From positions 57,356 through 121,355 of the forward strand of contig NZ_LFVY01000018.1 of assembly GCF_001050155.1 (NCBI RefSeq): a stretch of 64,000 nucleotides of DNA, written 5' to 3'. The notes under the pieces were generated by a model. The model made no database searches. It saw only the letters and a program-made list of their open reading frames with translations, and was not told where the DNA came from. The stretch comes from Nitratireductor soli (GTDB lineage Bacteria; Pseudomonadota; Alphaproteobacteria; Rhizobiales; Rhizobiaceae). The stretch's first letter is position 1. Every line of letters begins with the position of its first letter. Shown piece after piece: positions 28,043 through 37,495 of this stretch. Made by a program: the position numbers and the translations under genes.

Positions 28043-28441
28043 ATGAAGAAGTTCCTGCTTCAGTTCTTTACCTGGTGGAACGGCCAGACTCTGGGCACGC
28101 GTTTTCATACGTGGCGCAAGGGCACGCGGGTCGGCGAGGACGAGTTCGGCAACGTCTACTATCAGGGCGGCAAGGATTCGGAAGGCCGCACGCGCCGCTG
28201 GGTGATCTACGAGGGAATTTCCGACGCATCGCTGGTGCCGCCGGGTTGGCACGGCTGGTTGCATCACCGGGTCGATATCGCTCCCGTTGACGAGAATTAT
28301 ACGCCGCGCGAATGGCAGAAGCCGCACCTGCCGAACCTGACCGGTTCGGCCGCCGCCTACCGGCCGAAGGGTTCCGCGCTGACCAATGGGGACCGGCCGC
28401 GCGTGACGGGCGACTACGACGCGTGGACGCCCGGCGGGTGA
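28043..28441 (+). CDS. NADH:ubiquinone oxidoreductase subunit NDUFA12 (B17.2)-like
   Basis: 132 residues, an accessory complex I subunit shared by alphaproteobacteria and mitochondria. Core: VGEDEFGNVYYQGG, RRWVIYEG, VPPGWHGWLHHRVD, then WQKPHLPNLTGS and YRPKGS near the end. It acts on the matrix/cytosolic side of complex I. ATG 28043 has GAGGAAG six bases upstream. The nuo operon is elsewhere. DUF2155 follows after about 114 bases. Confidence 0.93.
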   Translation: MKKFLLQFFTWWNGQTLGTRFHTWRKGTRVGEDEFGNVYYQGGKDSEGRTRRWVIYEGISDASLVPPGWHGWLHHRVDIAPVDENYTPREWQKPHLPNLTGSAAAYRPKGSALTNGDRPRVTGDYDAWTPGG

Positions 28442-28555
28442 GGCAAGAGCCTTTCTTGCCACAATTGAACGCTAGCCACGTGGCATGTTCCATGGACGCG
28501 GCGATTCTGCCGAGGTATCCCGGATAAGGCGCGAAAAAGGCGGGTGTCGAGACAT

Positions 28556-28984
28556 ATGAATCCAATCCAGGACATCAGGCGTGACATGGCCGGCGCCGCA
28601 TTGGCGGCCGTACTGCTCATCTTGCCATCAACCATGACTGCGCATGCCGAGCGGTTGAAGAATCCGGTCGCCGAATTCACGGGGATCGACAAGATCACCG
28701 GTCGCATCATCTCCTTTGACGCCTATATGGACGAGACCGTGCAGTTCGGCGCCCTGCAGGTGACGCCGCGCGTCTGCTATACGGCGGTCGAAACCGAGGA
28801 GCCGAAGACGGATGCCTTTGTCGAGGTGGACGAAATCACCCTCGACCGGGCCATCCGCCGCATCTTTACCGGTTGGATGTTTGCCGAAAGCCCGGGGCTG
28901 AACGCGGTCGAGCATCCCGTCTATGACGTCTGGCTGAAGACCTGCAAGCAATCCTCGGACGTGCCGCCGCCGGAAACCAACTAG
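28556..28984 (+). CDS. DUF2155 domain exported protein
   Basis: 142 residues. A signal peptide (RDMAGAALAAVLLILPSTMTAHA) precedes the domain: GIDKITGRIISFDAYMDETVQFGALQVTPRVCYT, then VFAESPGLNAVEHPVYDVWL-like text and a C-terminal KTCKQ. The two cysteines (RVCYT and KTCKQ) are likely a disulfide. The role is unknown; the gene is usually next to NDUFA12 and aat in alphaproteobacteria, as here. A GTG at 28544 is an alternative start. Confidence 0.87.
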   Translation: MNPIQDIRRDMAGAALAAVLLILPSTMTAHAERLKNPVAEFTGIDKITGRIISFDAYMDETVQFGALQVTPRVCYTAVETEEPKTDAFVEVDEITLDRAIRRIFTGWMFAESPGLNAVEHPVYDVWLKTCKQSSDVPPPETN

Positions 28985-28996
28985 AATAATCGCGGC

Positions 28997-29617
28997 TCAG
29001 GAGGAAAAACGCGCTTCGTCGCCGTGCAGCGCGTCCTGCAGCAATTGCTCATAGCGTGCGCGCGGAATATCGATCGCGCCGAATTGCTTGAGATGCGGCG
29101 TCGTGAACTGCGTGTCGAGCAGGACGAAGCCGCGTTCGCGCAGTCTCTGCACCAAATGGACCAGGCAGATCTTCGAGGCATCCGTGCGGCGTGAGAACAT
29201 GCTTTCGCCGAAGAATGCGCGGCCCAGCGTGACGCCATAAAGTCCACCGACCAGTTCACCATCGGCCCAGGCCTCCACTGTGTGGCAATGGCCATTCTCG
29301 AAGAGCAATGCGTAGGCTTCGCGGATGGGATGGTTGATCCAGGTGTCGCGGCTGCCGGCCCGCGCCTCGGCGCATCCCTCGATCACCTCTTGGAAACTCG
29401 TGTCGAAGGCAATGCGAAAGGGCGCGCGGCGCAGCGCCTTGGCCAGGCTCTTGGGAATGTGAAACGCATCGAGCGGAATGACGCCGCGCGTCTCCGGCCG
29501 GACCCAGAAGACTTCCGGGTCGTCGGCGCTCTCGGCCATCGGGAACACGCCGGTGGCGTAGGCGCGCAGCAGCAGGTCGGGCGGGATCGTGTAGCCTGGA
29601 GCGAAGGGTCGTGCCAT
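28997..29617 (-). CDS. aat: Leucyl/phenylalanyl-tRNA--protein transferase
   Basis: 206 residues. It adds Leu or Phe to proteins bearing N-terminal Lys or Arg, marking them for ClpAP. Motifs: [30 protein letters not shown]-type [57 protein letters not shown] 29617 begins the conserved region; a longer frame upstream runs through a repeat and is rejected. It is convergent with DUF2155 and downstream of accC on the same strand, but about 110 bases and a repeat separate them. Confidence 0.95.
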   Translation of the reverse strand: MARPFAPGYTIPPDLLLRAYATGVFPMAESADDPEVFWVRPETRGVIPLDAFHIPKSLAKALRRAPFRIAFDTSFQEVIEGCAEARAGSRDTWINHPIREAYALLFENGHCHTVEAWADGELVGGLYGVTLGRAFFGESMFSRRTDASKICLVHLVQRLRERGFVLLDTQFTTPHLKQFGAIDIPRARYEQLLQDALHGDEARFSS

Positions 29618-29629
29618 GAGTGCGGCGCC

Positions 29630-29699
29630 CGCTCTATCTTCTTGTTTTTTCGCGTTTATGCGGACCTCAGGTGATTTCACCTGACTGCAAAATGCTCTC
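29630..29699 (+). repeat. Truncated mosaic hairpin repeat (family R1)
   Basis: Lacks the first hairpin module and begins at GCTCTATCTT; the CGCGTTTATGCGG part has a damaged second hairpin, while the GTCAGG-like/CCTGAC third hairpin is intact (TCAGGTGA with TCACCTGA). It separates aat from accC. Confidence 0.85.
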
Positions 29700-29727
29700 G
29701 GCCTGAGCGACGATCCGGCGGTGGGCT

Positions 29728-31071
29728 TCAATCACCCTTGGCCAGATAGTTCTCCAGCCAGTGGATGTCATAGTCGCCATTGGCGATGTCGGGATTGCCG
29801 ACCAGGTCCTGGAACAGCGGCAAGGTGGTCTTGATGCCGTCGACGACGAACTCGTCCAGCGCACGGCGCAGGCGCATCATGCATTCGACGCGGTTGCGGC
29901 CGTGGACGATGAGCTTGCCGATCAGGCTGTCGTAGTAGGGCGGGATCCGGTAGCCGGAATAGACACCTGAATCGACGCGGATGCCGAGCCCCCCCGGTGT
30001 GTGGAAATGGCTGATCGTGCCGGGCGAGGGGGTGAAGGTGCGCGGGTCTTCAGCGTTGATGCGGCATTCGATGGCGTGGCCCTCGAAACGCACATCCTCC
30101 TGCCTGGCCGACAGGCCGCCGCCCGAGGCGACGCGGATCTGCTCATGCACCAGGTCGATGCCGGTGATGGCTTCGGTGACCGGGTGCTCGACCTGCAGAC
30201 GGGTGTTCATCTCGATGAAATAGAACTCGCCATTCTCGTACAGGAACTCGATGGTTCCGGCGCCCGAATAGCCCAGATCGGCCATCGCCTTGGAGACGGT
30301 CTCGCCGATCTTCATGCGCTGCTCGACGTTGAGCGCCGGCGAGTTGGCTTCTTCCCAGACCTTCTGATGGCGTCGCTGCAGCGAACAGTCCCGCTCGCCC
30401 AGATGGATCGCCTTGCCGGCTCCATCGCCCATGACCTGGACTTCGATATGGCGGGGCTTTTCCAGGTACTTCTCGATGTAGACGGCGTCGTCGCCAAAGG
30501 CGGCGCCGGCCTCCGAACGCGCCGTCGACAGGGCTTCGGAGAGATCGTCCTCGGTGCGTGCCACCTTCATGCCGCGCCCACCGCCGCCGGCCGATGCCTT
30601 GATCAGAACCGGGTAGCCGATATCGGCGGCAATGCGCTTGGCGTCGCCGTCGTCGGTTACCGCGCCGTCGGAACCGGGAACGACCGGGATGCCCAGCGCC
30701 TTGACGGTTTTCTTGGCGGTGATCTTGTCGCCCATAACACGGATGTGATCGGCCGATGGGCCGATGAACGTGATGTTGTGGGCGGCCAGGATGTCGGCGA
30801 ATTTGGCGTTCTCGGACAGAAAGCCGTAACCCGGGTGGATGGCGTCGGCGCCGGTGATTTCGCAGGCGGCCAGGATCTGATGGATGTTCAGATAGCTGTC
30901 GCGCGAGGGAGGCGGACCGATGCACACGCTTTCATCGGCCAGCCGCACATGCATCGCGTCGGCATCGGCGGTGGAGTGCACCGCGACCGTCTGAATGCCG
31001 AGCTCCTTGGCGGCGCGCAGCACTCTGAGTGCGATTTCGCCCCGATTGGCGATGAGGATCTTGTGAAACAT
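29728..31071 (-). CDS. accC: Acetyl-CoA carboxylase biotin carboxylase subunit
   Basis: 447 residues. It carboxylates the biotin on AccB with bicarbonate and ATP. ATP-grasp landmarks: [14 protein letters not shown] at the start, [32 protein letters not shown] (glycine-rich loop), [30 protein letters not shown] and [13 protein letters not shown]. It lies 16 bases after accB, the usual accBC operon. ATG 31071 fits. Confidence 0.97.
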   Translation of the reverse strand: MFHKILIANRGEIALRVLRAAKELGIQTVAVHSTADADAMHVRLADESVCIGPPPSRDSYLNIHQILAACEITGADAIHPGYGFLSENAKFADILAAHNITFIGPSADHIRVMGDKITAKKTVKALGIPVVPGSDGAVTDDGDAKRIAADIGYPVLIKASAGGGGRGMKVARTEDDLSEALSTARSEAGAAFGDDAVYIEKYLEKPRHIEVQVMGDGAGKAIHLGERDCSLQRRHQKVWEEANSPALNVEQRMKIGETVSKAMADLGYSGAGTIEFLYENGEFYFIEMNTRLQVEHPVTEAITGIDLVHEQIRVASGGGLSARQEDVRFEGHAIECRINAEDPRTFTPSPGTISHFHTPGGLGIRVDSGVYSGYRIPPYYDSLIGKLIVHGRNRVECMMRLRRALDEFVVDGIKTTLPLFQDLVGNPDIANGDYDIHWLENYLAKGD

Positions 31072-31087
31072 GTGCGGCGGCCCCGGG

Positions 31088-31561
31088 CTACTCGATCACG
31101 ACCAGCGGCTCGCCATACTCGACCGGCTGCGCATCCTCGAAGAGGATCGCCGTCACGGTTCCCGAGCGCGGGGCCGGAATCTGATTCATGGTTTTCATCG
31201 CCTCGATGATGAGCAGCGTCTGGCCTTCCTTGACCGACTGGCCGACCTCGATGAACATGTTGGCACCGGGCGCTGGCGACCGGTAGGCCGTGCCGACCAT
31301 GGGCGAGGGCACCGCGTTCTTCGAGTGGGCGGGGCTGGCCGCCTTCTCTTCCTGCGGCTGCGCGGCTATCGCCGGCTGGGCCGGCGCCTGTGCCGGCGCC
31401 GGCGCCGGTGAGGCATAGGCCTGCACGGTCGGGGCCTGTTTGCAGACCCTGATGCGCAGATCGTCCTGCTCCACCTCGATCTCGGTCAGTTGTGTCTCGT
31501 TCAAGATCGCCGCAAGCTCGCGAATGAGTTGCTGATCGACCCCCGTCTTCTTTGTCGACAT
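31088..31561 (-). CDS. accB: Acetyl-CoA carboxylase biotin carboxyl carrier protein
   Basis: 157 residues. The N-terminal dimerisation part ([22 protein letters not shown]) is joined by an Ala/Pro-rich linker to the biotinyl domain, with [19 protein letters not shown] and the biotin-accepting lysine in IEAMKTMN. It carries carboxyl groups for malonyl-CoA synthesis. It is flanked by accC and aroQ in one direction, with short gaps, suggesting an aroQ-accB-accC transcript. Confidence 0.97.
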   Translation of the reverse strand: MSTKKTGVDQQLIRELAAILNETQLTEIEVEQDDLRIRVCKQAPTVQAYASPAPAPAQAPAQPAIAAQPQEEKAASPAHSKNAVPSPMVGTAYRSPAPGANMFIEVGQSVKEGQTLLIIEAMKTMNQIPAPRSGTVTAILFEDAQPVEYGEPLVVIE

Positions 31562-31582
31562 ATGTTCCTGTCCTGCTTTTTC

Positions 31583-32026
31583 TCAGCCCTGCACGCGCGC
31601 GGCGAGCGCATCCAGGGCGAGTACATAACCGAATGCGCCCAAACCGCAAATCATGCCGGTCGCCGCCGGTGCGATCATCGAGACATGGCGGAAGGATTCA
31701 CGCGCGTGAATGTTGGAAATATGCACTTCGACAACCGGTAGCGGACGAACCGCAAGCACCGCGTCGTGCAGCGCGATCGAGGTGTGGCCATAGGCGCCGG
31801 GATTGATGACGACGCCGGCGGCCTTCTCGCCCGCCTCATGAATCCAGTCGACCAGATCACCTTCGTGATTGGACTGGCGGAAGACGGTGTCGAAGCCCAG
31901 CGCGTCGGCCTTCTTCGCGCAGGCATCCTCAATGGCGGCAAGGGATTGGGCACCGTAAATGCCCGGCTCCCGCTTGCCCAGCGCATTCAAATTTGGCCCG
32001 TTCAGAATGAAGACTGTTTCCGCCAT
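31583..32026 (-). CDS. aroQ: Type II 3-dehydroquinate dehydratase
   Basis: 147 residues, the dodecameric type II enzyme of the shikimate pathway. NGPNLNALGKREPGIYG holds the N-terminal loop and the catalytic tyrosine; QSNHEGDLVDWIHEA, NPGAYGHTSIAL and VEVHISNIHARE (catalytic His and Glu region) complete it. ATG 32026 has AGGGGA six to eleven bases upstream. An R1 repeat begins ten bases upstream of the start. First gene of the aroQ-accB-accC run. Confidence 0.96.
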   Translation of the reverse strand: MAETVFILNGPNLNALGKREPGIYGAQSLAAIEDACAKKADALGFDTVFRQSNHEGDLVDWIHEAGEKAAGVVINPGAYGHTSIALHDAVLAVRPLPVVEVHISNIHARESFRHVSMIAPAATGMICGLGAFGYVLALDALAARVQG

Positions 32027-32035
32027 CAATGTCCC

Positions 32036-32142
32036 CTAGAGCGCCGTTCGTCCACCTGGACGCATAATGGACGCTCCATCTCCTTGTTTCGCGCATTTGT
32101 GCGGACGTCAGGTGGTGCCACCTGACGTCCGCACAAATGCTC
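32036..32142 (+). repeat. Mosaic hairpin repeat carrying a perfect 48-base palindrome (family R1)
   Basis: Collinear with the other R1 copies, but modules 2 and 3 have become one perfect hairpin: 23-base arms at 32093-32115 and 32118-32140 (left arm starts GCATTTGTGCGGACG) with a TG centre. Its first end (CTAGAGCGCC) lies ten bases upstream of aroQ, transcribed away from it. Confidence 0.9.
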
Positions 32143-32297
32143 CAAGCCGCCGACATGGCCCATCCGTGGCCTTGCCGGCCTGATCGTCCGCTCCTCTATA
32201 GAGGGCTTAGACCGTGCCGCAAAGATCGCAAGGGACTTCTTTCTCTGTCCACAAAGGGGTTGGGAAGCCCATAACGGCATATTGGACGCCAAATATC

Positions 32298-33074
32298 TCA
32301 GCAGGCGTTCTCGAGGCAGGCGCGCGCCGTTTCGATCTTTTCCTGAAGGACGTCCTTGCCGAGCGCACCGAAAACCACCTCCTTGCCGATGACATAGGCG
32401 GGCGTACCGCTGACGGCGAGTTGATTCGCCAGGTCGTAAGTCTCGGCGAAGCGTTGCTGAATCTGCGGGTTTTCCATTTCGGCGCGCAGGGCGGGTTCGT
32501 CGATGCCGAGGCCCGTGGCAATCTTCATCGCGACGTCGCCGTCGGCTCGCGTCTCGGTGCTGAGCAGGGCCTCGTGAAAATCGGTGTATTTCTCCGGGGC
32601 GATCACGTGCACGGCCATCGACACCACATGCGCCTCACGCGATTGCGGAGACAGGATCGGGAACTCCTTGAGGACAAAACGAACGTCCGGATTCTCATCG
32701 ACCAGAGCCTGCATGTCGCCCAGCGCGCGCTTGCAGTAGCCGCAGTTGTAATCGAAAAACTCGACGACCGTGACGGCAGCGTCGGGATTGCCGACGACGC
32801 CGTCATACTTGCTCTTGAAGATTGCGTCATTGGCTTTCTCGAGTACCTGGCGCTGCGCCACTTCCTGCTGTTCGCGCTGCTTCGTCTCAAGCGCCTCCTG
32901 CACTTCCAGCATGATCTCCGGATTGGCGAGCAGATATTCCCGGACAATCTTTTCAATCGCCGGCCGGTCGATGCCGGCCGCATCATCCGCCATGGCCTGG
33001 GTTGTGCCGGCCAGAGGGGAGAGCAGCAGGAGCGAAGCGGTGGCCAGCGCGCCGATGGTGTTGGGAAGTCTCAT
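32298..33074 (-). CDS. DsbA-family periplasmic thiol:disulfide protein
   Basis: 258 residues. A signal peptide (IGALATASLLLLSPLAGTTQAMA) is followed by a helical N-terminal extension (IEKIVREYLLANPEIMLEVQEALETKQ) and a thioredoxin fold with the redox motif CGYC in FFDYNCGYCKRA and the cis-proline loop SGTPAYVIG. The N-terminal helical stalk is like that of ScsC/DsbA-like oligomeric oxidoreductases. A pair of C-terminal cysteines (ARACLENAC) is an addition not needed by the fold. ATG 33074 is preferred to 33086. Confidence 0.9.
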   Translation of the reverse strand: MRLPNTIGALATASLLLLSPLAGTTQAMADDAAGIDRPAIEKIVREYLLANPEIMLEVQEALETKQREQQEVAQRQVLEKANDAIFKSKYDGVVGNPDAAVTVVEFFDYNCGYCKRALGDMQALVDENPDVRFVLKEFPILSPQSREAHVVSMAVHVIAPEKYTDFHEALLSTETRADGDVAMKIATGLGIDEPALRAEMENPQIQQRFAETYDLANQLAVSGTPAYVIGKEVVFGALGKDVLQEKIETARACLENAC

Positions 33075-33147
33075 AATGGGTTCCAATTTAATGCGAGTGT
33101 TGGGTTCGACACTAAGTGCCTTCAGTTGGACAAAAGGTTCACGGACT

Positions 33148-34518
33148 CTAACCCGGTTGCTTGTACTGGATGATGTCCTGGGCCCGCAGCCAGCCGGGCG
33201 AGCCGGGCTTCAGCTGCTTTTGCGCGCGGAGCGCGAACAATTTCGCGTCGCGGTATTGCCCGGAATGGAAATGCCCCTCGGCGGTCGCCAGTTCGGCGGC
33301 GGGGATGTCGCCCAACTGGCCATAGGCTTGCGCCAGATAGCGGTAACCATTGGCGAACTCGGGTTCGCGCGACAGGCCGGTCTGCAGTTCCGAGGCCGCT
33401 TTCTTGACCAAATCGGGCTTGCCCGTCGCCATCAGCGCCTGGCCATAGCCGACCTGCAGGAGGCCCGGCCTTCCCGGAGCGAGCGCGATGGCCTTGGCAT
33501 AGGCATTGGCGGCATCCAGAGGGCGGTTTGCCTTGATCAGGATATCGCCGCGCAATTCCTGGAGATACGCGTTGCGCGGCAATTCGGCGACCAGCGCATC
33601 GGCTTTCTTCAGCGCAGCGCCCGGATTGCCGTGCAGATAGGTGGAGATGGCATCGCCATAGCGTGCCGCCAGGCCGCGCGGATCGCTCCGGAACAGGCGG
33701 GTGACGGCGTTGGCGCCTTGCGTATAGGCGGCGATCTTGGCGCGCATGAAATCGTGCCGCAACTGCAGCTGCGGCGGATCCTTGCGATCGAAATGGAGGC
33801 TCTTCCTCGCCACTTCCTGCAGGTTGGCGATGCGCTCGCGCGGCATGGGATGGCTGATTTGGTAGGGATCCACATTGACGCCGGCAAGGGCGAGCCCACC
33901 GGCAAGCCGCTCGAACGTCGTCAGCATGCCCTTGGCCGACTGGCCCGTTGCGTTGAGATAGTCGATCGCCGTGCGGTCGGCCGTCGCCTCCTCCGAACGC
34001 TGGTAGCCGAGCAAGCCCCGGCGCGCCACCTCCGCACCGCCGGCAGCGATGCCGACGCCCGCCTGGGCAAGGCCGCCCGATTTCGATGCGGCGCCGGCAA
34101 CACCGGCGCCGATGCCGACCAGCGCCGCGACGATGGCCATGGTCTGAGCGCGCTGGATTTGTTGGCGCAGACGTTCCTGATGTCCGCCGGCGATGTGTCC
34201 CGCCTCGTGGGCGATGACGCCAATGATCTCGTTCGGCGTTTCGGCGTCCGTCAGCGTGCCGGTGTGGATGAAGATACGCCGCCCGGCGACGAAAGCGTTG
34301 AAACTGCGGTCGTTGACGAGAACGATGTCGATCCCGGATCGCGCCAGGCCGGCAGCCTTGAGGATCGGCCGGGCATACTCGGAAATCAAAGCCTCGATCT
34401 CGGCATCGCGAACAATGGCGATGTTCCGCTGAGCGGCTGCCGGAGGCGCTGAGAGCACGACCAGATGAACTGCAGCCAGAAAAAGTGCCGCTAAACGCGG
34501 CAGGACGGTTCGGAGCAT
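33148..34518 (-). CDS. M48 family metalloprotease with TPR-like C-terminus (BepA/YfgC-like)
   Basis: 456 residues. A signal peptide (LAALFLAAVHLVVLSAPPAAA) precedes an M48 zinc-protease domain with HEAGH (His104, Glu105, His108) and the third ligand region SEEATADRTAID. From about residue 270 the sequence is helical with TPR-like periodicity (AAALKKADALVAELPRNAYL, ANAYAKAIALAPGRPGLL). This is the BepA-type layout, active on outer-membrane protein assembly in enterics. ATG 34518 has GAGAAG upstream; ATG 34536 and 34542 are alternatives. Confidence 0.9.
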   Translation of the reverse strand: MLRTVLPRLAALFLAAVHLVVLSAPPAAAQRNIAIVRDAEIEALISEYARPILKAAGLARSGIDIVLVNDRSFNAFVAGRRIFIHTGTLTDAETPNEIIGVIAHEAGHIAGGHQERLRQQIQRAQTMAIVAALVGIGAGVAGAASKSGGLAQAGVGIAAGGAEVARRGLLGYQRSEEATADRTAIDYLNATGQSAKGMLTTFERLAGGLALAGVNVDPYQISHPMPRERIANLQEVARKSLHFDRKDPPQLQLRHDFMRAKIAAYTQGANAVTRLFRSDPRGLAARYGDAISTYLHGNPGAALKKADALVAELPRNAYLQELRGDILIKANRPLDAANAYAKAIALAPGRPGLLQVGYGQALMATGKPDLVKKAASELQTGLSREPEFANGYRYLAQAYGQLGDIPAAELATAEGHFHSGQYRDAKLFALRAQKQLKPGSPGWLRAQDIIQYKQPG

Positions 34519-34643
34519 GGCAGTCTTCTCAAACATGGCCAAAATTGGTAGCCGAGCAAAATGGCGATGGAAAGGCCGAACCGCCCCGATCAGCTAGTTT
34601 TGATCGCTGCCTGGGAGTGCGCGGCGGCATTGGCAATGTGCGA

Positions 34644-34668
34644 AAAAGCCGGCGCAAGCGCCGGCTTC
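34644..34668 (-). terminator. Intrinsic terminator after rne
   Basis: Arms AAGCCGGCGC and GCGCCGGCTT (34647-34668) with an AA centre; on the - strand a run of T (TTTTTC) follows. It lies 29-50 bases beyond the rne stop. Confidence 0.85.
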
Positions 34669-34696
34669 TTCTCACGTCGATCACTCGACTTCAGGA

Positions 34697-37495
34697 TCAG
34701 AAGAAGCCCTTGCGCTGCCACCAGCCGGTCTTGCGCGGGGCGCCGTCCTCGGCAGGCTCGGACGATGACGAGACGGCTACAGGCTCGGCGCTTGCCGCGA
34801 TCTCCTTGGCCTTGGCCGGCTTGCGCTTGGCCGGTGCCCGGCGCTTCGGCTTTTCGTCCTCGACCACGTCCACTGCCTCAACGGATGCGGGCTCTTCAGT
34901 GGCAGCCCCAGGCGTCTCCGTCTCCGCCGCCGCTTTTGCAGCTGCAGACTTGGCTGCTGCGGACTTGGCAGTTGCGGACTTGGCAGTTGCTGACCTGGCG
35001 GCAGCGGACTTGGCCGCGCCGCTCTTGCTGGCCGGGGCCTCGTCGTCCTTGGCCTTGCTCTGGCGGGCGCGGCGGCGGGGCTTCTTGGCAGGCGTCTCTT
35101 CCTCTGCCGTGGCATCGGACGCAGAGGTGTCGGATGACGGGGCATCGCTCGCCAGATTCTCTGCCGAGGCTGCCTCCGTCGCCACCATCACCTGTTCAGG
35201 CGCGTTGTCGGCCTTGGCGCTTGCCTCGGCGGTCTCCGGCGCTTCTGTCGAAACGCCGTCGGCTGCGCTTTCCGCTGCCGCGGCGTCGTCCGGCTGGTCT
35301 TCGCGCCGATTGCGCCGTCCGCCGCGCCGTCCGCGATGCCGCTTCTTGCGCTCGCCGCCTTCTTCGCCGGCTGCCTGCGATGCGCCTGCGCCCCGTGTCG
35401 CGGTCTCTTCGCCATCGGCCTGAGCGTCGGCATCGTCACCGCTTCCGGCGGATTGCTCGCCATCACCTTGATCGGCATGCGCCTGGTCGCCGCCGCCATT
35501 GCGGTTGCGGCCGCCACGCCGCTTGCGCTTGCGCCGGCGCTTGCGATTTTCGCCATCGTCGCTCTCGCTGGTCTCCACGACGGTCGCAACCTCAATGTCC
35601 TCCTCGTCCTCGTCATCGACGAGAATGGTCGGGGCGGGAAGCGGCTGGCCGTGGGCCGATTTGTCGGCCAGCTGCTGCTTGACGATGACGAAATGCTGGA
35701 CGCCGACCTCGTCGTCCGCCTCGACCGTGATGGAGACGCCGAAGCGGTTTTCCATCTCGACCAGGTTGGCGCGCTTGTGGTTCAGCAGATAGAGCGCCGT
35801 GGAAGCTGGCGTGCGCACGGCGATGTCGTTGCGCGAATCCTTGAGCAGGTACTCCTCGATGGAACGAGCCACATAGAGCGCGACGGAGGATTCGGAGCGG
35901 ATATGGCCGGTGCCGCCGCAATGGGAGCAGGGCTGCATCGTGCTTTCCAGAACGCTGGCGCGAATGCGCTGGCGCGACATTTCCAACAGGCCGAAATGCG
36001 AGATGCGTCCGACCTGGATGCGCGCCCGGTCGTTCTTCAGGCAATCCTTGAGACGCTTTTCAACCGCGCGGTTGTTGCGGTTCTCTTCCATGTCGATGTA
36101 GTCGATGACGATCAATCCGGCCATGTCGCGCAGGCGCAACTGGCGGGCAACTTCTTCGGACGCCTCCAGATTGGTCTGCAGGGCGGTGTCCTCGATCGAA
36201 TGCTCCTTGGTCGAGCGGCCCGAATTGACGTCGATCGCCACCAGTGCTTCGGTCTGGTTGATGATGATGTAGCCGCCGGATTTCAGCGTCACCTGCGGCT
36301 GCAGCATGCGGTCGAGCTGCGCTTCGATGCCGCTGCCGGCGAAGATCGGCGTGACCTCGCGATAAGGCTGGACCGATTTGGCATGGCTCGGCATCAGCAT
36401 GCGCATGAAGTCCTTGGCCTCGCGATAGCCTTCCTCGCCGGACACCAGGATTTCGTCGATGTCCTTGTTGTAGAGATCGCGCACGGAGCGCTTGATCAGG
36501 CTGCCTTCCTCGTAGACGAGGGAGGGAGCGGTCGATTCCAGCGTCAGGGACCGGACCTTTTCCCAGAGCCGCATCAGATAGTCATAGTCGCGCTTGACCT
36601 CAACCTTGGTGCGGTTGGCGCCGGCGGTGCGCAGGATGACACCCATGCCTTCCGGAACGTCCAGATGACGCACCACGTCCTTCAGCCGCTTGCGGTCCTG
36701 GACATTGGTGATCTTGCGCGAAATGCCGCCCCCACGCGCCGTGTTCGGCATCAGGACCGAATAACGGCCGGCCAGCGACAGATAGGTGGTCAGTGCGGCG
36801 CCCTTGTTGCCGCGCTCCTCCTTGACGACCTGGACCAGCAGGATCTGTCGGCGCTTGATGACTTCCTGGATCTTGTAGTTCTTGCGGGCCGGGCGCCGGC
36901 GGTTCTGCGCCTCGTCGAGTGCGTCTTCCGCACCGACCGTATCGACATCGTCCTCGCCATTGTCGTCGTCGCTGTCGCGGGTGGAGCGGAGCTCTTCCGA
37001 AACGCTCTCGGCAGCAGCGTCCGCCGCCATGGCGGGAGCCTTGTCTTGCGCGGCTGCGTCGCCATTCTCATCATCCGCCGCCTCGCTGGCGTCGGCGGAC
37101 GCGTCGCCCTTCCTGGCGGATTGCTTCGTGCTGGCGCGCCGGCGCTTGCGGCCGCCTTTCTGGGCGTTGCGCACCTCATTGTCCTCGGCCTCGTCCTCAG
37201 CCTTGGCCTCGGCGGCCTCGGCCTGGAGCAGTGCCTGACGGTCGGCAACCGGAATTTGATAGTAATCGGGATGGATCTCGCTGAAGGCGAGGAAGCCGTG
37301 CCGGTTGCCTCCATATTCAACGAACGCCGCCTGGAGGGAAGGTTCGACGCGCGTCACGCGCGCCAGGTAGATGTTTCCTCGAAGCTGCTTCTTGTCCTGC
37401 GATTCGAAATCAAACTCTTCAATACGGTTACCGCGGAGTACGACAACCCTCGTTTCCTCCGGATGGGAGGCGTCTATCAGCATTTTGTTTGGCAT
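34697..37495 (-). CDS. rne: Ribonuclease E
   Basis: 932 residues, the essential endoribonuclease that cuts mRNA and processes rRNA and tRNA. The S1 RNA-binding domain starts at once (LRGNIYLARVTRVEPSLQAAFVEYGG) but is split by an acidic/basic low-complexity insert of about 120 residues (about 90-210) before resuming at RQILLVQVVKEERGNKGAALT. The 5'-sensor, DNase I-like core (VAIDVNSGRSTKEHS; active-site aspartates) and zinc-link CSHCGGTGH follow. The C-terminal 300 residues are disordered, with arginine-rich blocks (KRRRKRKRRGGRNR) and a lysine/alanine repeat around 820-850. The insert is usual in alphaproteobacteria. A long 5' region precedes the start. Confidence 0.96.
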   Translation of the reverse strand: MPNKMLIDASHPEETRVVVLRGNRIEEFDFESQDKKQLRGNIYLARVTRVEPSLQAAFVEYGGNRHGFLAFSEIHPDYYQIPVADRQALLQAEAAEAKAEDEAEDNEVRNAQKGGRKRRRASTKQSARKGDASADASEAADDENGDAAAQDKAPAMAADAAAESVSEELRSTRDSDDDNGEDDVDTVGAEDALDEAQNRRRPARKNYKIQEVIKRRQILLVQVVKEERGNKGAALTTYLSLAGRYSVLMPNTARGGGISRKITNVQDRKRLKDVVRHLDVPEGMGVILRTAGANRTKVEVKRDYDYLMRLWEKVRSLTLESTAPSLVYEEGSLIKRSVRDLYNKDIDEILVSGEEGYREAKDFMRMLMPSHAKSVQPYREVTPIFAGSGIEAQLDRMLQPQVTLKSGGYIIINQTEALVAIDVNSGRSTKEHSIEDTALQTNLEASEEVARQLRLRDMAGLIVIDYIDMEENRNNRAVEKRLKDCLKNDRARIQVGRISHFGLLEMSRQRIRASVLESTMQPCSHCGGTGHIRSESSVALYVARSIEEYLLKDSRNDIAVRTPASTALYLLNHKRANLVEMENRFGVSITVEADDEVGVQHFVIVKQQLADKSAHGQPLPAPTILVDDEDEEDIEVATVVETSESDDGENRKRRRKRKRRGGRNRNGGGDQAHADQGDGEQSAGSGDDADAQADGEETATRGAGASQAAGEEGGERKKRHRGRRGGRRNRREDQPDDAAAAESAADGVSTEAPETAEASAKADNAPEQVMVATEAASAENLASDAPSSDTSASDATAEEETPAKKPRRRARQSKAKDDEAPASKSGAAKSAAARSATAKSATAKSAAAKSAAAKAAAETETPGAATEEPASVEAVDVVEDEKPKRRAPAKRKPAKAKEIAASAEPVAVSSSSEPAEDGAPRKTGWWQRKGFF

